DNA of 34,851 nucleotides from Gemmatimonadota bacterium (GCA_031127225.1 JARIEV010000018.1:1-34851); one strand, 5' to 3'; positions 15,330-24,239 are shown, counted from the stretch's first letter. Program-made: numbers and translations. Notes: a model not told the origin generated them from the sequence alone.

Positions 15330-16913
15330 ATGACTCCGACCTCTTGGGCGCGTCGCGCCGTCCTGTTCGGCGTGTTGCTGGCGGCGCTCCCGCCCCGTGC
15401 TGTGCTGACGGCCCAGGGCGCCGTGGACGTGCTGATCACCGGCGCCATGGTCTACGACGGCACGGGGGCACCCGGGCGCGTCACGAATGTCGGCCTGCGC
15501 GGCGACCGCATCGCGTTCGTGGGGGACATTCCTGCGGGGACGACGGCGACGCGGCGCATCGATGCGACAGGGCTGATCGTGTCGCCGGGGTTCATCGATC
15601 CGCACACGCACGCCTACGAGGGATTGCCGCGCCTCAACGCGGAACGCCGACTGAGCGCGTCGTCACTGATGCAGGGCGTCACCACGGTCACCATCGGCCC
15701 CGACGGGCGTGGACCGTTCGATGTGCAGCGCATTCTCGACGAGTCGGAAAAGCTGGGACTCGGCACCAACGCGTATGCCACCGTGGGATTCGGCACCGTG
15801 CGCTCGCACGTGATGGGGGCGTCGTCGGCGCCGGCCACGACGGTACAGATCGACTCCATGCGCGCGCTGATCACCAAAGCGATGCGGGAGGGGGCGTTCG
15901 GCGTGGGCTCGGGGTTGTTCTACGCGCCGCAGAGCTACGCCAGCACCGATGAGGCCATCGCCGTGATCTCGGCGGCGAAGCCGTTCGGTGGCGTGTACGA
16001 CACGCATCAGCGTGACGAATCGTCGTACAGCATCGGCTTGCTCGCGTCGGTCCGCGAAACCATTCGCATCGGCTGCGAGTCGGGGCTCACGGCCAACGTG
16101 GGACACATCAAGACGCTGGGCGTCGATGTGTGGGGGAAGGCCGACAGCGTGCTGGGCATCATGCGCGAGGCGCGCGCCAAAGGCTGCGTGGTCACGGCCG
16201 ATCAGTATCCGTGGACCGCCAGCGGCACCGGGTTGAGCGCGGCGTTGCTGCCACGATGGGCGCAGGCGGGTGGCACCGATTCGCTCAAGCTGCGAATCGC
16301 CGATGCGGCACTGCGCGAAAAGATGCTGGTGGAGATGCGCGACAACCTGCGTCGTCGCGGTGGCGACAGCACGTTGCTGCTGACCGGCGGCAGTGCCGCG
16401 GCCAAGGCGTATATCGGCAAGACGCTCAAACAGGCGGCGGCCGAGCGGACCATGCCGGCGGTGGAAACGGCGCTCGCGATGATCAACGAAGGGCTCGACA
16501 TGAGTGTCGCGAGCTTCAACATGACCGAAGCCGACATCGAGACCTTCATGCAGGATCCGTACGTGATGACCAGTTCCGACGGATCGGGCGGGCACCCGCG
16601 GCTCTATGGTACGTACCCGCGCAAGATCCGCCGCTATGTGCTCGACAAGCCGGTGATCACGATGGAGCGGATGGTGCGCGCGTCATCGGGGCAGGTGGCG
16701 GAGACGTATCGCATTCCCGATCGTGGCGTGCTGCGCGCCGGCGCGTTTGCCGATGTGATCGTGTTCGATCCCAAGATGATTCGCGACGAGGCGACGTACG
16801 TGGAGCCGACGCGCCTGTCTACGGGCATGGTGTGGGTGTTCGTGAACGGGCAGGCAGCGGTGCAGGATGGGAAGATGGCGAACGTGTTGGCGGGGCGGGC
16901 GCTGCGTCGGTAG
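15330..16913 (+). CDS. Secreted N-acyl-D-amino-acid deacylase-like amidohydrolase
   Basis: Members of this amidohydrolase branch remove the acyl group from N-acyl-D-amino acids, using one or two metal ions. The 527-residue protein has a signal peptide (residues 1-28), so it acts outside the cytoplasm. Next come the small beta-sandwich (DVLITGAMVYDGTGAPG) and the metal motif IDPHTHAYEG with His92 and His94. Further family blocks are GAFGVGSGLFYAPQSYAS, ANVGHIKTLGVDVWGKA with a conserved His, ADQYPWTASGT and VMTSSDGSGGHPR with the catalytic Asp region. It ends in a second sandwich strand (ADVIVFDPKMIRD). The length matches D-aminoacylases (480-550 residues). It could also act on dipeptides or other amides. 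It diverges from a cytoplasmic amino-acid-oxidase-like gene. Confidence 0.9.
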   Translation: MTPTSWARRAVLFGVLLAALPPRAVLTAQGAVDVLITGAMVYDGTGAPGRVTNVGLRGDRIAFVGDIPAGTTATRRIDATGLIVSPGFIDPHTHAYEGLPRLNAERRLSASSLMQGVTTVTIGPDGRGPFDVQRILDESEKLGLGTNAYATVGFGTVRSHVMGASSAPATTVQIDSMRALITKAMREGAFGVGSGLFYAPQSYASTDEAIAVISAAKPFGGVYDTHQRDESSYSIGLLASVRETIRIGCESGLTANVGHIKTLGVDVWGKADSVLGIMREARAKGCVVTADQYPWTASGTGLSAALLPRWAQAGGTDSLKLRIADAALREKMLVEMRDNLRRRGGDSTLLLTGGSAAAKAYIGKTLKQAAAERTMPAVETALAMINEGLDMSVASFNMTEADIETFMQDPYVMTSSDGSGGHPRLYGTYPRKIRRYVLDKPVITMERMVRASSGQVAETYRIPDRGVLRAGAFADVIVFDPKMIRDEATYVEPTRLSTGMVWVFVNGQAAVQDGKMANVLAGRALRR

Positions 16914-16929
16914 TCGTTTGTATGAACTG

Positions 16930-17017
16930 ATCACGCCGAGACGTAGAGGGCGCAGGGCTCGCAGAGAAAAAGTTCTCTCTGCGTGCTCTGCGCCCTCTGT
17001 ATTTCTCTCTGCGTGAT
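16930..17017. repeat. Long imperfect hairpin of GCAGAG-type repeats between convergent genes
   Basis: An 88-nt stretch folds on itself. AGAGGGCGCAG-GC-CGCAGAGA (16945-16968) pairs with 16973-16998 with two mismatches and a 2-nt bulge. An outer ATCACGC (16930-16936) pairs with GCGTGAT (17011-17017). The right half contains TTCTCTCTGCGTG twice. It lies between the 3' ends of the amidohydrolase and transketolase genes and could stop transcription from both. The repetitive make-up (GCAGAG and CTCTGCG units) looks like a dispersed intergenic repeat rather than a simple terminator. I see no second copy in this window. Confidence 0.7.
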
Positions 17018-17060
17018 TGTGGCGCCGACGAAAGCCAGCAGATGTGTCAGGCGGAACTGA

Positions 17061-19079
17061 CTACGCGCCCAGCAGCTGAGTCACAGTGGCCGCCACGTTG
17101 TCGGCGGAAATGCCATACTTCTCGTACAGCGTGGGGGCCGGGGCGCTGGCACCGAAGGTGGAGATGCCGACAATCGCACCCGTGTCACCCACCCACTGGT
17201 GCCACGACATCGGATGCGCCGCTTCCACCGCCACGCGGGGGACGCCGGCGGGCAGAATGCTGGCGCGATACGCCGCATCCTGCTGCGCGAACAGCTCTAG
17301 GCTGGGGCAGCTCACCACGCGCGCGCTCACGCCGTTAGCGGCAAGCTTCTCGCGGGCGGCCAGGGCGATTTCGACTTCCGAACCGCTCGCCATCAGCACC
17401 ACGTTCGGCACGCCGTTCGTGTCGGCCACCACATACGCGCCGCGCGGCACACCAGCTCGCGCGCGCGCCGGCTCGTTGTAGTACGACAGCTTCTGACGCG
17501 TGAGCACGATGGCCGACGGTCCCGTGCGATGCGCGATCGCCACGCGCCACGCTTCACTCACTTCGTCGGCATCGGCCGGACGCAGCACCAGCAGGTTCGG
17601 GATGCACCGCAGCGCCGTGAGATGTTCGACCGGCTGGTGCGTGGGGCCGTCCTCGCCGAGTCCGATGGAATCGTGCGTGAACACATAGATCGCCTGCACA
17701 CCCATGAGGGCGGCCAGACGAATCGCCGGACGCATGTAGTCGCTGAACACCAGGAACGTGCCGCCGTACGGGATGATGCCGCCGTGCAGTCCCATGCCGT
17801 TCATGATCGCGCCCATGGCGTGTTCGCGAATGCCGAAATGGAAGTTGCGACCGGCGGCGGCGGTGGGGGCGTAGTACGTCGCGCCCTTCACGTTGGTGAG
17901 GTTCGAGCCCGTGAGATCGGCACTGCCGCCCACCAGCTCGGGTGCGGCCGAGGCGATCGCGTTGATCACCACGCCACTCGCCGCACGACTCGCCACGTTG
18001 CCGCCCTTGGCGTCGAACACCGGGAACGCGCTGTCGAGGGCGGCCGTGACCGTACCGGCGTTGCGACGCAGCAACTCGGCGGCCAGTTCGGGATGCGCCG
18101 CCTGATACGCCGCCCACTTCGTCTTCCACTCCGTATGCCACGCGGCCCGCGTGGCCACGCGCTCCGTCCAATGCGCGCGCGCGGCATCGGGCACGAAGAA
18201 CGGCTCGGTGCTCGGCCAGCCATACGCCGTTTTCGTGAGCGCAATCTCGGCCGCACCCAACGGCTCACCGTGCGCCTTCGCGGTGTCCTGCTTGTTGGGC
18301 GCCCCGAAGCCGATATGCGTCTTCGTGATGATCATCGTGGGACGCTGCGTGTCGGCCTTTGCGGCAGCGATGGCGGCGTCGATGGCGGCGAGATCGTTCA
18401 CATCGTTCACGTGCAGCACCTGCCAGCCGTAGGCCGCGAAACGCTGCTCGGCGTTGTCGCTGCATGACAGATCCGTGCTGCCGTCGATCGTGATGCCGTT
18501 GTCGTCGAAGAAGCCGATCAGCTTGCCCAGCTTGAAGTGACCGGCGTAGCTGGCCGCTTCGTGCGAGATGCCTTCCATGAGGCAGCCGTCGCCGGCCACG
18601 AAGTACGTGTAGTGATCGACGATGTCGTGGCCGGGGCGGTTGAACGTCGCGGCCAGATGCGACTCGGCCACGGCGAAACCGACCGCGTTGGCGACGCCCT
18701 GTCCGAGCGGACCGGTGGTCGTTTCCACGCCCGGCGTGTGATGCACCTCGGGGTGCCCCGGCGTGAGGCTCTGCCACTGCCGGAACCGCTTGATCTCGGC
18801 TAGCGGCAGGTCGTACCCCGCCATGTGCAACGCGCCGTACAGCAGCATGGACGCATGGCCCACCGACAGCACGAACCGGTCGCGGTCGGCCCACAGCGGC
18901 GCCGACGGGTCGTGCCGCAGGTGCCGTGTGTACAGCGCGTAGGCCAGCGGCGCGAGCGCCATCGGGGTGCCGGGGTGGCCGGACTCGGCCGTCTGCACGG
19001 CATCCATGGCGAGGGTGCGGATCGTATCGATCGCGAGACGTTCGGTCTCGGGGAGGGCGGCGGAAGGCACAGCGGACAC
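17061..19079 (-). CDS. tkt: Transketolase
   Basis: Transketolase moves two-carbon units between sugar phosphates in the pentose phosphate pathway, using thiamine diphosphate. The protein has 672 residues, the normal length. The N-terminal pyrophosphate-binding domain has TAESGHPGTPMALAPLAYAL, GPLGQGVANAVGFA, and GDGCLMEGISHEAASYAGH followed by the metal-binding region DDNGITIDGSTDL. The pyrimidine-binding domain has ELVGGSADLTGSN, NFHFGIREHAMGAIMNG with the catalytic glutamate, and HDSIGLGEDGPTHQPVEHL. The C-terminal domain follows. The frame is open from a TTG at 19085, but the GTG at 19079 has GGAG (19088-19091) 8 nt upstream, an ideal distance, so I take 19079. It seems to be a single-gene unit, bounded downstream by the repeat hairpin. 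Confidence 0.97.
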   Translation of the reverse strand: MSAVPSAALPETERLAIDTIRTLAMDAVQTAESGHPGTPMALAPLAYALYTRHLRHDPSAPLWADRDRFVLSVGHASMLLYGALHMAGYDLPLAEIKRFRQWQSLTPGHPEVHHTPGVETTTGPLGQGVANAVGFAVAESHLAATFNRPGHDIVDHYTYFVAGDGCLMEGISHEAASYAGHFKLGKLIGFFDDNGITIDGSTDLSCSDNAEQRFAAYGWQVLHVNDVNDLAAIDAAIAAAKADTQRPTMIITKTHIGFGAPNKQDTAKAHGEPLGAAEIALTKTAYGWPSTEPFFVPDAARAHWTERVATRAAWHTEWKTKWAAYQAAHPELAAELLRRNAGTVTAALDSAFPVFDAKGGNVASRAASGVVINAIASAAPELVGGSADLTGSNLTNVKGATYYAPTAAAGRNFHFGIREHAMGAIMNGMGLHGGIIPYGGTFLVFSDYMRPAIRLAALMGVQAIYVFTHDSIGLGEDGPTHQPVEHLTALRCIPNLLVLRPADADEVSEAWRVAIAHRTGPSAIVLTRQKLSYYNEPARARAGVPRGAYVVADTNGVPNVVLMASGSEVEIALAAREKLAANGVSARVVSCPSLELFAQQDAAYRASILPAGVPRVAVEAAHPMSWHQWVGDTGAIVGISTFGASAPAPTLYEKYGISADNVAATVTQLLGA

Positions 19080-19189
19080 GGACAACGCTCCGGTAGCTCG
19101 GTCAGGGTGGGCGCTCCCGTGGAGTGGGCGCCACAGCCGTGCAATCTAGCCAATCCGGAGCCCGTTGACCTACCGACCTCAGCAACAGA

Positions 19190-19732
19190 TCAGTCGGTGA
19201 GGTAGCGGTCCCGGATCAGGGCGAGGTGGTGCGCGCAGTGCCCGGCCATCATCCACGCCAGCGCCCGCGGGGAGATCGGATGGCCGCTGGCCACCCCGAT
19301 GCGCCCCCATGCGGTGTCGTCCAGCGACCGCAGCAACGCCAAGGTCGCCGCCCGGGTCGCGTCAAATTCGGTCAAAATGTCTGATAGTGCACGGTTCGCG
19401 GAGCGACTTTCCGGCACCCAGGCGTCGTGATCAAACCCCGGCAGTGGCGTCACGTCCCCCCGCGCCACCCGCATGGCGCGGTAGCTGAACACGCGCTCCG
19501 TATCGGCCACGTGCACCAGCGATTCGGCCAGCGTCCATTTGCCCGGGGCGTAGGCGTACGCGCCGCGGTCGGGTCCCGCGGGCGCCAGCAATGCCCGCAG
19601 CGCGGCGGGTTGCCCCGCGAGCAGGGCGCCCAGGTCGTCGGAGCCGGCCGCTTCAAGCGCGCGCGCGGTCGCGTCGATGTAGGCGGCGGCGAAGGGGGCG
19701 TGTTCGGACGGCGACGGACGCGTGATGTGCAT
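19190..19732 (-). CDS. DinB family protein
   Basis: DinB-like proteins are four-helix bundles with a three-histidine metal site. Many are thiol-dependent S-transferases or enzymes of unknown role. The 180-residue product has GKWTLAESLVHVADTERVFSYRAMR, with His74 in the typical 'W....l..H..d.e' pattern, and AWMMAGHCAHHLALIRDRYL, with His165 and His169; together these form the triad. There is no signal peptide. The ATG at 19732 has GGAG 8 nt upstream and lies 22 bp after the stop of the outer-membrane protein gene, so both are probably co-transcribed with alaX. No specific thiol cofactor or substrate can be assigned. Confidence 0.85.
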   Translation of the reverse strand: MHITRPSPSEHAPFAAAYIDATARALEAAGSDDLGALLAGQPAALRALLAPAGPDRGAYAYAPGKWTLAESLVHVADTERVFSYRAMRVARGDVTPLPGFDHDAWVPESRSANRALSDILTEFDATRAATLALLRSLDDTAWGRIGVASGHPISPRALAWMMAGHCAHHLALIRDRYLTD

Positions 19733-19754
19733 GCAGGGGACTCCGGGCGATGGG

Positions 19755-20447
19755 TTAAAAGCCGAGTCCGAACAGAATCGCCAGGCCGGCGTGCTTTGGC
19801 GAGAGCGGCGCCTCGGCATCGGGGCTGATTGTGCGGACACTGCGGGCGTAGCGCAGTTGGGCGTACAGGCGACGTCGTCCGAGCGGGCCGGTCACGCCGA
19901 GTCCGGCCACGCCGGCCACCTCGGTGCGGGTGAACGGGGTGTCGATGGTGAACAGGGTGGCGTCGGGTGCCGCGCAGCGCGACGAGAACGTGGAACCGCC
20001 GGTGGCGAGGTCGGTCTGGCAGCGCACGCGGATGCCCAGTTGCGGGCCCGCGACCAGGAACGGATGCCAGGGGCGATTCCGCGCGGCATCGAGGCGCACG
20101 AGTACCGGGATTTCGACATAGTCGACGCCGATATCGATGGTGGCCGGCCCGCCGTCCACCGGCGCGAACGACGTCTCCACCCGTACCCCTTTCTGCGTGT
20201 AATTCACCTCGGGTTGGAGCGACCAGTCATTACGCATGTGTAGCGTGGCGAAGACACCGGCCTGCGCACCAATGCGATCGGCGCGACTGAAGGGAAACCC
20301 GCCGAACGCCCGCGTCGGATCGAGTTCCGTGATGCGGGCGAACGTGAGTCCGCCGTGTGACCCGAAGCGGACCCGCTGTGCGCCGGCCCCCGTGGACAGC
20401 GAAACCGCCGCCGCGATCAGCAGCAGCCCCCGATGACGCCATGCCAT
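19755..20447 (-). CDS. Outer-membrane beta-barrel protein (PorT-like)
   Basis: The 230-residue protein starts with a signal peptide (MAWRHRGLLLIAAAVSLSTGAGA, cut near residue 23). It continues as alternating amphipathic strands separated by short turns. Segments such as RFGSHGGLTFARI, GAQAGVFATLHMRNDWSLQPEVNYTQKG, DYVEIPVLVRL and WHPFLVAGPQLGIRV match the pattern of small 8- to 10-stranded barrels of the PorT/outer-membrane-protein beta-barrel group. It ends in a terminal aromatic residue (LFGLGF), as expected for insertion by the BAM complex. Two cysteines (in VRCQTDL and SSRCAAP) could form a loop disulfide. A GGAG lies 5 nt before the ATG. It lies 34 bp after alaX and 22 bp before the DinB gene. 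Ligand or role unknown. Confidence 0.85.
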   Translation of the reverse strand: MAWRHRGLLLIAAAVSLSTGAGAQRVRFGSHGGLTFARITELDPTRAFGGFPFSRADRIGAQAGVFATLHMRNDWSLQPEVNYTQKGVRVETSFAPVDGGPATIDIGVDYVEIPVLVRLDAARNRPWHPFLVAGPQLGIRVRCQTDLATGGSTFSSRCAAPDATLFTIDTPFTRTEVAGVAGLGVTGPLGRRRLYAQLRYARSVRTISPDAEAPLSPKHAGLAILFGLGF

Positions 20448-20481
20448 GTTCGCTCCCCCGTCAGACGTATTCCCGGCACGG

Positions 20482-21672
20482 TCAATGCGCCGGCAGGGCC
20501 CCCGCGAAGCCGAGGGACTCGAGCACGAGCATCACCCCATCCGGATCAGAGACTGATCCCTGCGCCATGCGGGGAGAGCCGCCACCCCGCCCACCCACCG
20601 CCTGCAGCGCCGTGCGCAGCCGCTGCCCCGCGTCGATCCCGGTGTCCTCGGCCGCCGCCAGTAGTACGGCGCCAAGCGTGGCGTTGGTCACCACGACCGC
20701 ACAGAAACCGAGCGCGATCAGCTGCTGCGCCAGCGGCTCGGCTTCTTTCACCGGCGCCGTGGTGGACACTACGATGCGGCGTACTCCGTCGCTGTCAGGG
20801 ATACTCGCCGTCCAGAGCGCGGCCGCCTCGTAGCGTGCCAGCTCGGCGCCCATGCGCTTCCGCTCGCGTTCGCCGTCGGCAATCCGCTGGGTTTGCTGTT
20901 CCACCAGCCCGGGCAGATCGTGCGGGGCGGCTGACAGCGCGCGTGCAGCGCGCGTGAGGAGATCGGCGTCGGCGCGCGCGCGCGTGACCGCCCGGTGGCC
21001 GCACACGAATTCGAGGCGCGTGTGTCCCTTGGTCTTCTCGGCGCGGCGCAGCAACAGCGCCCCGATCTCTCCGGTGCTGACCACGTGGGTCCCGCCGCAG
21101 GCGCTGCGGTCGATCCCCTCGATGGTCACGATGCGCAGCTCGCCGTTGCGATCGCTTGGCTTCCGGAGCCCCGTGGCCGCTGCGGCGTCTTCGAACGACA
21201 CCGTGACTGGCCGGTTCTGCACGATGAGTGCGTTGGCCCGGCGCTCGAGGTCGGCGAGTGACGCCGGATCAAGATCCTCGGCGGCCACGTCCACGGTGTT
21301 GGTGTCGTCACCGAAGTGTACGCTGAGCGTGGGCCAGCCGTAGTGGTCGGTGAGCATCGCCGAGAGGAGATGCTGGCCGGTGTGCTGCTGCATGTGATCG
21401 ACGCGCCGTGTCATGTCGATCTGTCCCACGAGCATGGCGCCGATGGGGACCCCGATGGACTCCGCAAGGCAGTGCGCGATCCGCTTGTCTTCGTCGATGA
21501 CATCGACCACCGCGATGCCGCCCAGCGTGCCCAGATCGTGGAGCTGTCCGCCCGACGTGGGATAGAACGCGGTGCGGTCCAGATACACGCGGCGGCCCTC
21601 GTCGGCGATGTCGAGGACCGCAGCCGTGAAGCGGTCGAGGCGCGCGTCGGTGTAGTACAGGCGGTCGGTCAT
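20482..21672 (-). CDS. Alanyl-tRNA editing protein AlaX-L with DHHA1 domain
   Basis: Free-standing AlaX proteins hydrolyse tRNA-Ala that was wrongly charged with serine or glycine. The 396-residue product is the long type. The N-terminal domain resembles the AlaRS editing linker (RTAFYPTSGGQLHDLG). The zinc site is complete: His97 and His101 in QQHTGQHLLSA, and Cys192 and His196 in RSACGGTHV. The C-terminal 160 residues form a coiled region and a DHHA1 domain ending VGGRGGGSPRMAQGS, as in alanyl-tRNA synthetase. There is no aminoacylation domain, so it is an editing protein and not an AlaRS fragment. The ATG at 21672 begins the conserved sequence; no clear ribosome site precedes it. It heads a likely three-gene operon with the beta-barrel and DinB genes, although their functions do not obviously connect. 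Confidence 0.93.
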   Translation of the reverse strand: MTDRLYYTDARLDRFTAAVLDIADEGRRVYLDRTAFYPTSGGQLHDLGTLGGIAVVDVIDEDKRIAHCLAESIGVPIGAMLVGQIDMTRRVDHMQQHTGQHLLSAMLTDHYGWPTLSVHFGDDTNTVDVAAEDLDPASLADLERRANALIVQNRPVTVSFEDAAAATGLRKPSDRNGELRIVTIEGIDRSACGGTHVVSTGEIGALLLRRAEKTKGHTRLEFVCGHRAVTRARADADLLTRAARALSAAPHDLPGLVEQQTQRIADGERERKRMGAELARYEAAALWTASIPDSDGVRRIVVSTTAPVKEAEPLAQQLIALGFCAVVVTNATLGAVLLAAAEDTGIDAGQRLRTALQAVGGRGGGSPRMAQGSVSDPDGVMLVLESLGFAGALPAH

Positions 21673-21726
21673 GCGGGGGCAGGGGCGTCGAGGGGAGCGT
21701 CGCGGAGCGGGGACGGGTGCCGATGG

Positions 21727-21732
21727 TATCTT
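21727..21732 (+). promoter_or_regulatory. Candidate -10 element TATCTT for the S41-like lipoprotein gene
   Basis: TATCTT ends 8 nt before the ATG at 21741. The same hexamer precedes selO and the flippase gene at similar distances. The ATG at 21780 is an alternative start, in which case the mRNA would have a leader of about 40 nt. Confidence 0.35.
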
Positions 21733-21740
21733 CCTACGAT

Positions 21741-24236
21741 ATGCTGACGCGCAATATGCTGATTCCGCTGTCGACCGGGATGTTCCGGCGTGTCACCACC
21801 GGCGCCGTGCTGGCGCTGGTCGCGGCCGGGAGCACCGCGTGCAACAGCCGGTTCTTCCGGCTGACGCCGGAGCGTGCCGCGCCTCCGACCATCGTCCCCG
21901 CCGCGCCCCAGGTGGCGCCGGCGGTGGTGGAGTCCCCGGAGCCCGAGCCGATCCCCGCGCCCTCTGATTCAGCGGGCGTCGCGCGCTTGCAGCAGCTGCT
22001 GCAGGTGTGGCATCTGGTGTCGCTGTATCACCCGGCCGTGGTCGAACGCGGCGCCCCGTGGGATTCCGCGTTCATCCGCGCGGCGACGGTGGTGCGGTCG
22101 GCCAATGCTACACCACAATTGGCGGGTGCCTACCGTCGCCTGCTGTCGGTGCTGCAGGACCCACTCACACGGGTGGAGCTGACTGATACCACCCGCGTAA
22201 CGGAGGCGACCTCAGCGCAGCCGACCTTTGCGTTCAGCAGCGAGCGCACGCGCGATAGCGTGCTGATCGTGCGCGTCCCGTTGGGTGCGGCGCAGCACGC
22301 GCTCTTCACCGACAGTGCCGCCGCGATGGTGCGCGAGGTGCTGGCGACGGCGCCCACGCGCGTTGTGCTGGACGTGCGCGGGTCGGGTGCGCTCACCGGT
22401 CCCGCCGCGGATTCCCTCAGCGCCACGGTGGATCGGTTCGCGGCGCACGCGGGACTGGTGACGCAGTTGAACAGCACCATCATCGTGGCGAGCACGGAAC
22501 GGATGCGGCGCGTGGGTGGTGCGCGGGTGGCCGACGGCCAGTGGTCGCCCGACGACGTCTGGATGACGCGCTCGGGTGCGCCGGTATTCGCCGCGTCGTC
22601 GGCGCCGCGTCGGGTCATGGTGCTGGCCAATCGCGCCACGGTGCTGCCGCGCGCGCTGTTGTCGCTGGTGGCCGTTGGTCGTGCCACGCTGCTGGCCGAG
22701 GAGGGGGTAGACGACACGCCGCTCGTGTCGAGCGTGGTGCTACCGATTGCCGATGGGCTCACGGTGCGGGTGCGCACGGGTGAGCTGGTGCACGCCGACG
22801 GCAGCACCGGGTTGGTGGCTGACTCCGTGCTGCCGCGCGCCGCCTTGCCGGCGGACAGTGCGCCGGTGCTGCGTGCGGCGCTCTCGCTGCTGCGCACCGG
22901 CCGTGCGGTACGCGGCCACGGCAGCGCGTCGCGCCTGCCGGTGCGGCGTCTCCCGGCGGTGCTGCCGGCCTACTACGACAGCGATCCGTATCCCTTCATG
23001 GGGGCCCGTCTGCTGGCGGCGGCGCGTCTGTGGAGCGCCATCCGGGTGCGGCATGTCCATCGCGATCTGTATGACGACGACATGGACGCGGTACTGGCGC
23101 GCACGATTCCCGCGCTCGAGGCGGCCCGCACGGCCACGGAGTATGCGGCAGCGCTGCTCCCCATGGTGTCGGCGCTCGACGACACGCCGACGAATCTGCG
23201 CGGCGCGTCGGTCGATTCCGTGCGCGGCATGGCGTCGGTGCCATTCCGCGTGCGCTGGATCGAGGATCGTGTGATCATCACCGATGTGGTGCGCGACTCC
23301 GTCACGACCGCCCTCGGCATCGACACCGGCATGGAGGTCACCGCCGCTGATGGCTTTCCCGTGCCGGCGTGGATCATCGATCATCGCACGGCGGTGTCGG
23401 CGCCGAACACGTGGTCACGGCTGCGCACGCTGATGCCGCTGCTGGCCCGCGGCCCCGCGGGCGGCGCACTGTTCCGGCTGCGTGATCTGGCCAACCGTGA
23501 GCGACAGCTGAACGTGCCGCGCCGCGACGGATATCTCGCGCCGCTCGCTTTGGTGGAACGTCCCACGATGGGTGCGGTGCGCACGTTGCCCGGCGACATT
23601 GTGTATCTCGACGTAGAACGGCTCTCGGCCGATTCGATCACGGCACTGCTGGCGCGTTCGCGTGGTGCCCGCGCGTGGATGCTGGATTTGCGCGGCACCC
23701 TCGGTGACGGGCAGGCCGACGCCGTGCTGGCGGCGGTGCGCGCGGTGCCGGCGGCCGTGACGGCCCGCGAGGTGCGGCGGTACGACGGTGATCCCTGTGT
23801 GATGCCCACGCTGCGCGAAGCACGCGAGCGCTGTCCGACCACGCGCGAGACGCGCGCGCGGGTGAGCGTGGGTGATACCACCGGTCACTACACCGGCGCG
23901 ATCGTCGCGTTGATCGATGAGCGGACCACCGGCGCGATGGAACGGCTGGCCGTTGCCCTCGATGCCGTTGCGCGCGTGACGTTCATCGGGTCTTCCAGCG
24001 CGGGGGCACCGGGTGAGGTGATGACGGTGGGGTTGCCCGGAGGGCTGACGGTGGCGTTGCCCATCGTCGAGCTGCGTCGCGCCGACGATGTGCAACTGCA
24101 GCGGGTGGGGATCACGCCGAGTGTGGAGGCGCGGCTCACGGTGCGCGGCGTGCGCAGCGGTTTCGACGATGTGACCGAGCGGGCGCAGCAGTGGCTCGGG
24201 CAGCAGCTCGATCCGCCATCGCGCCGTCGTCGATAG
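21741..24236 (+). CDS. Tandem S41-peptidase-like lipoprotein, both halves apparently inactive
   Basis: This 831-residue lipoprotein has a lipobox-like STAC (Cys34, or Cys21 from the ATG at 21780). It seems to contain two S41 (C-terminal-processing/tricorn-type) units. Unit 1 starts ARLQQLLQVWHLVSLYHP; unit 2 starts AARLWSAIRVRHVHRDLYDD. Both resemble the S41 N-terminal helical pattern 'L..LW..v.y.HP...WD.a...aip......t..Ya..l...l..L.D'. Unit 2 then has a PDZ-like part (VVRDSVTTALGIDTGMEVTAADG) and the S41 core (DIVYLDVERLSAD, ARAWMLDLRGTLGDG, IVALIDERTTGAMERLA, IGSSSAGAPGEVMTVGLPGGLTV, QLQRVGITPSVEA). Where active enzymes carry the nucleophilic serine (T-x-S-A-x-E) this protein has T-T-G-A-M-E, glycine at 23931-23933. 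The equivalent segment of unit 1 (RATVLPRALLS) also lacks it. It may be a binding or scaffold protein. The hrpB frame follows after 3 bp. Confidence 0.75.
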   Translation: MLTRNMLIPLSTGMFRRVTTGAVLALVAAGSTACNSRFFRLTPERAAPPTIVPAAPQVAPAVVESPEPEPIPAPSDSAGVARLQQLLQVWHLVSLYHPAVVERGAPWDSAFIRAATVVRSANATPQLAGAYRRLLSVLQDPLTRVELTDTTRVTEATSAQPTFAFSSERTRDSVLIVRVPLGAAQHALFTDSAAAMVREVLATAPTRVVLDVRGSGALTGPAADSLSATVDRFAAHAGLVTQLNSTIIVASTERMRRVGGARVADGQWSPDDVWMTRSGAPVFAASSAPRRVMVLANRATVLPRALLSLVAVGRATLLAEEGVDDTPLVSSVVLPIADGLTVRVRTGELVHADGSTGLVADSVLPRAALPADSAPVLRAALSLLRTGRAVRGHGSASRLPVRRLPAVLPAYYDSDPYPFMGARLLAAARLWSAIRVRHVHRDLYDDDMDAVLARTIPALEAARTATEYAAALLPMVSALDDTPTNLRGASVDSVRGMASVPFRVRWIEDRVIITDVVRDSVTTALGIDTGMEVTAADGFPVPAWIIDHRTAVSAPNTWSRLRTLMPLLARGPAGGALFRLRDLANRERQLNVPRRDGYLAPLALVERPTMGAVRTLPGDIVYLDVERLSADSITALLARSRGARAWMLDLRGTLGDGQADAVLAAVRAVPAAVTAREVRRYDGDPCVMPTLREARERCPTTRETRARVSVGDTTGHYTGAIVALIDERTTGAMERLAVALDAVARVTFIGSSSAGAPGEVMTVGLPGGLTVALPIVELRRADDVQLQRVGITPSVEARLTVRGVRSGFDDVTERAQQWLGQQLDPPSRRRR

Positions 24237-24239
24237 CGA

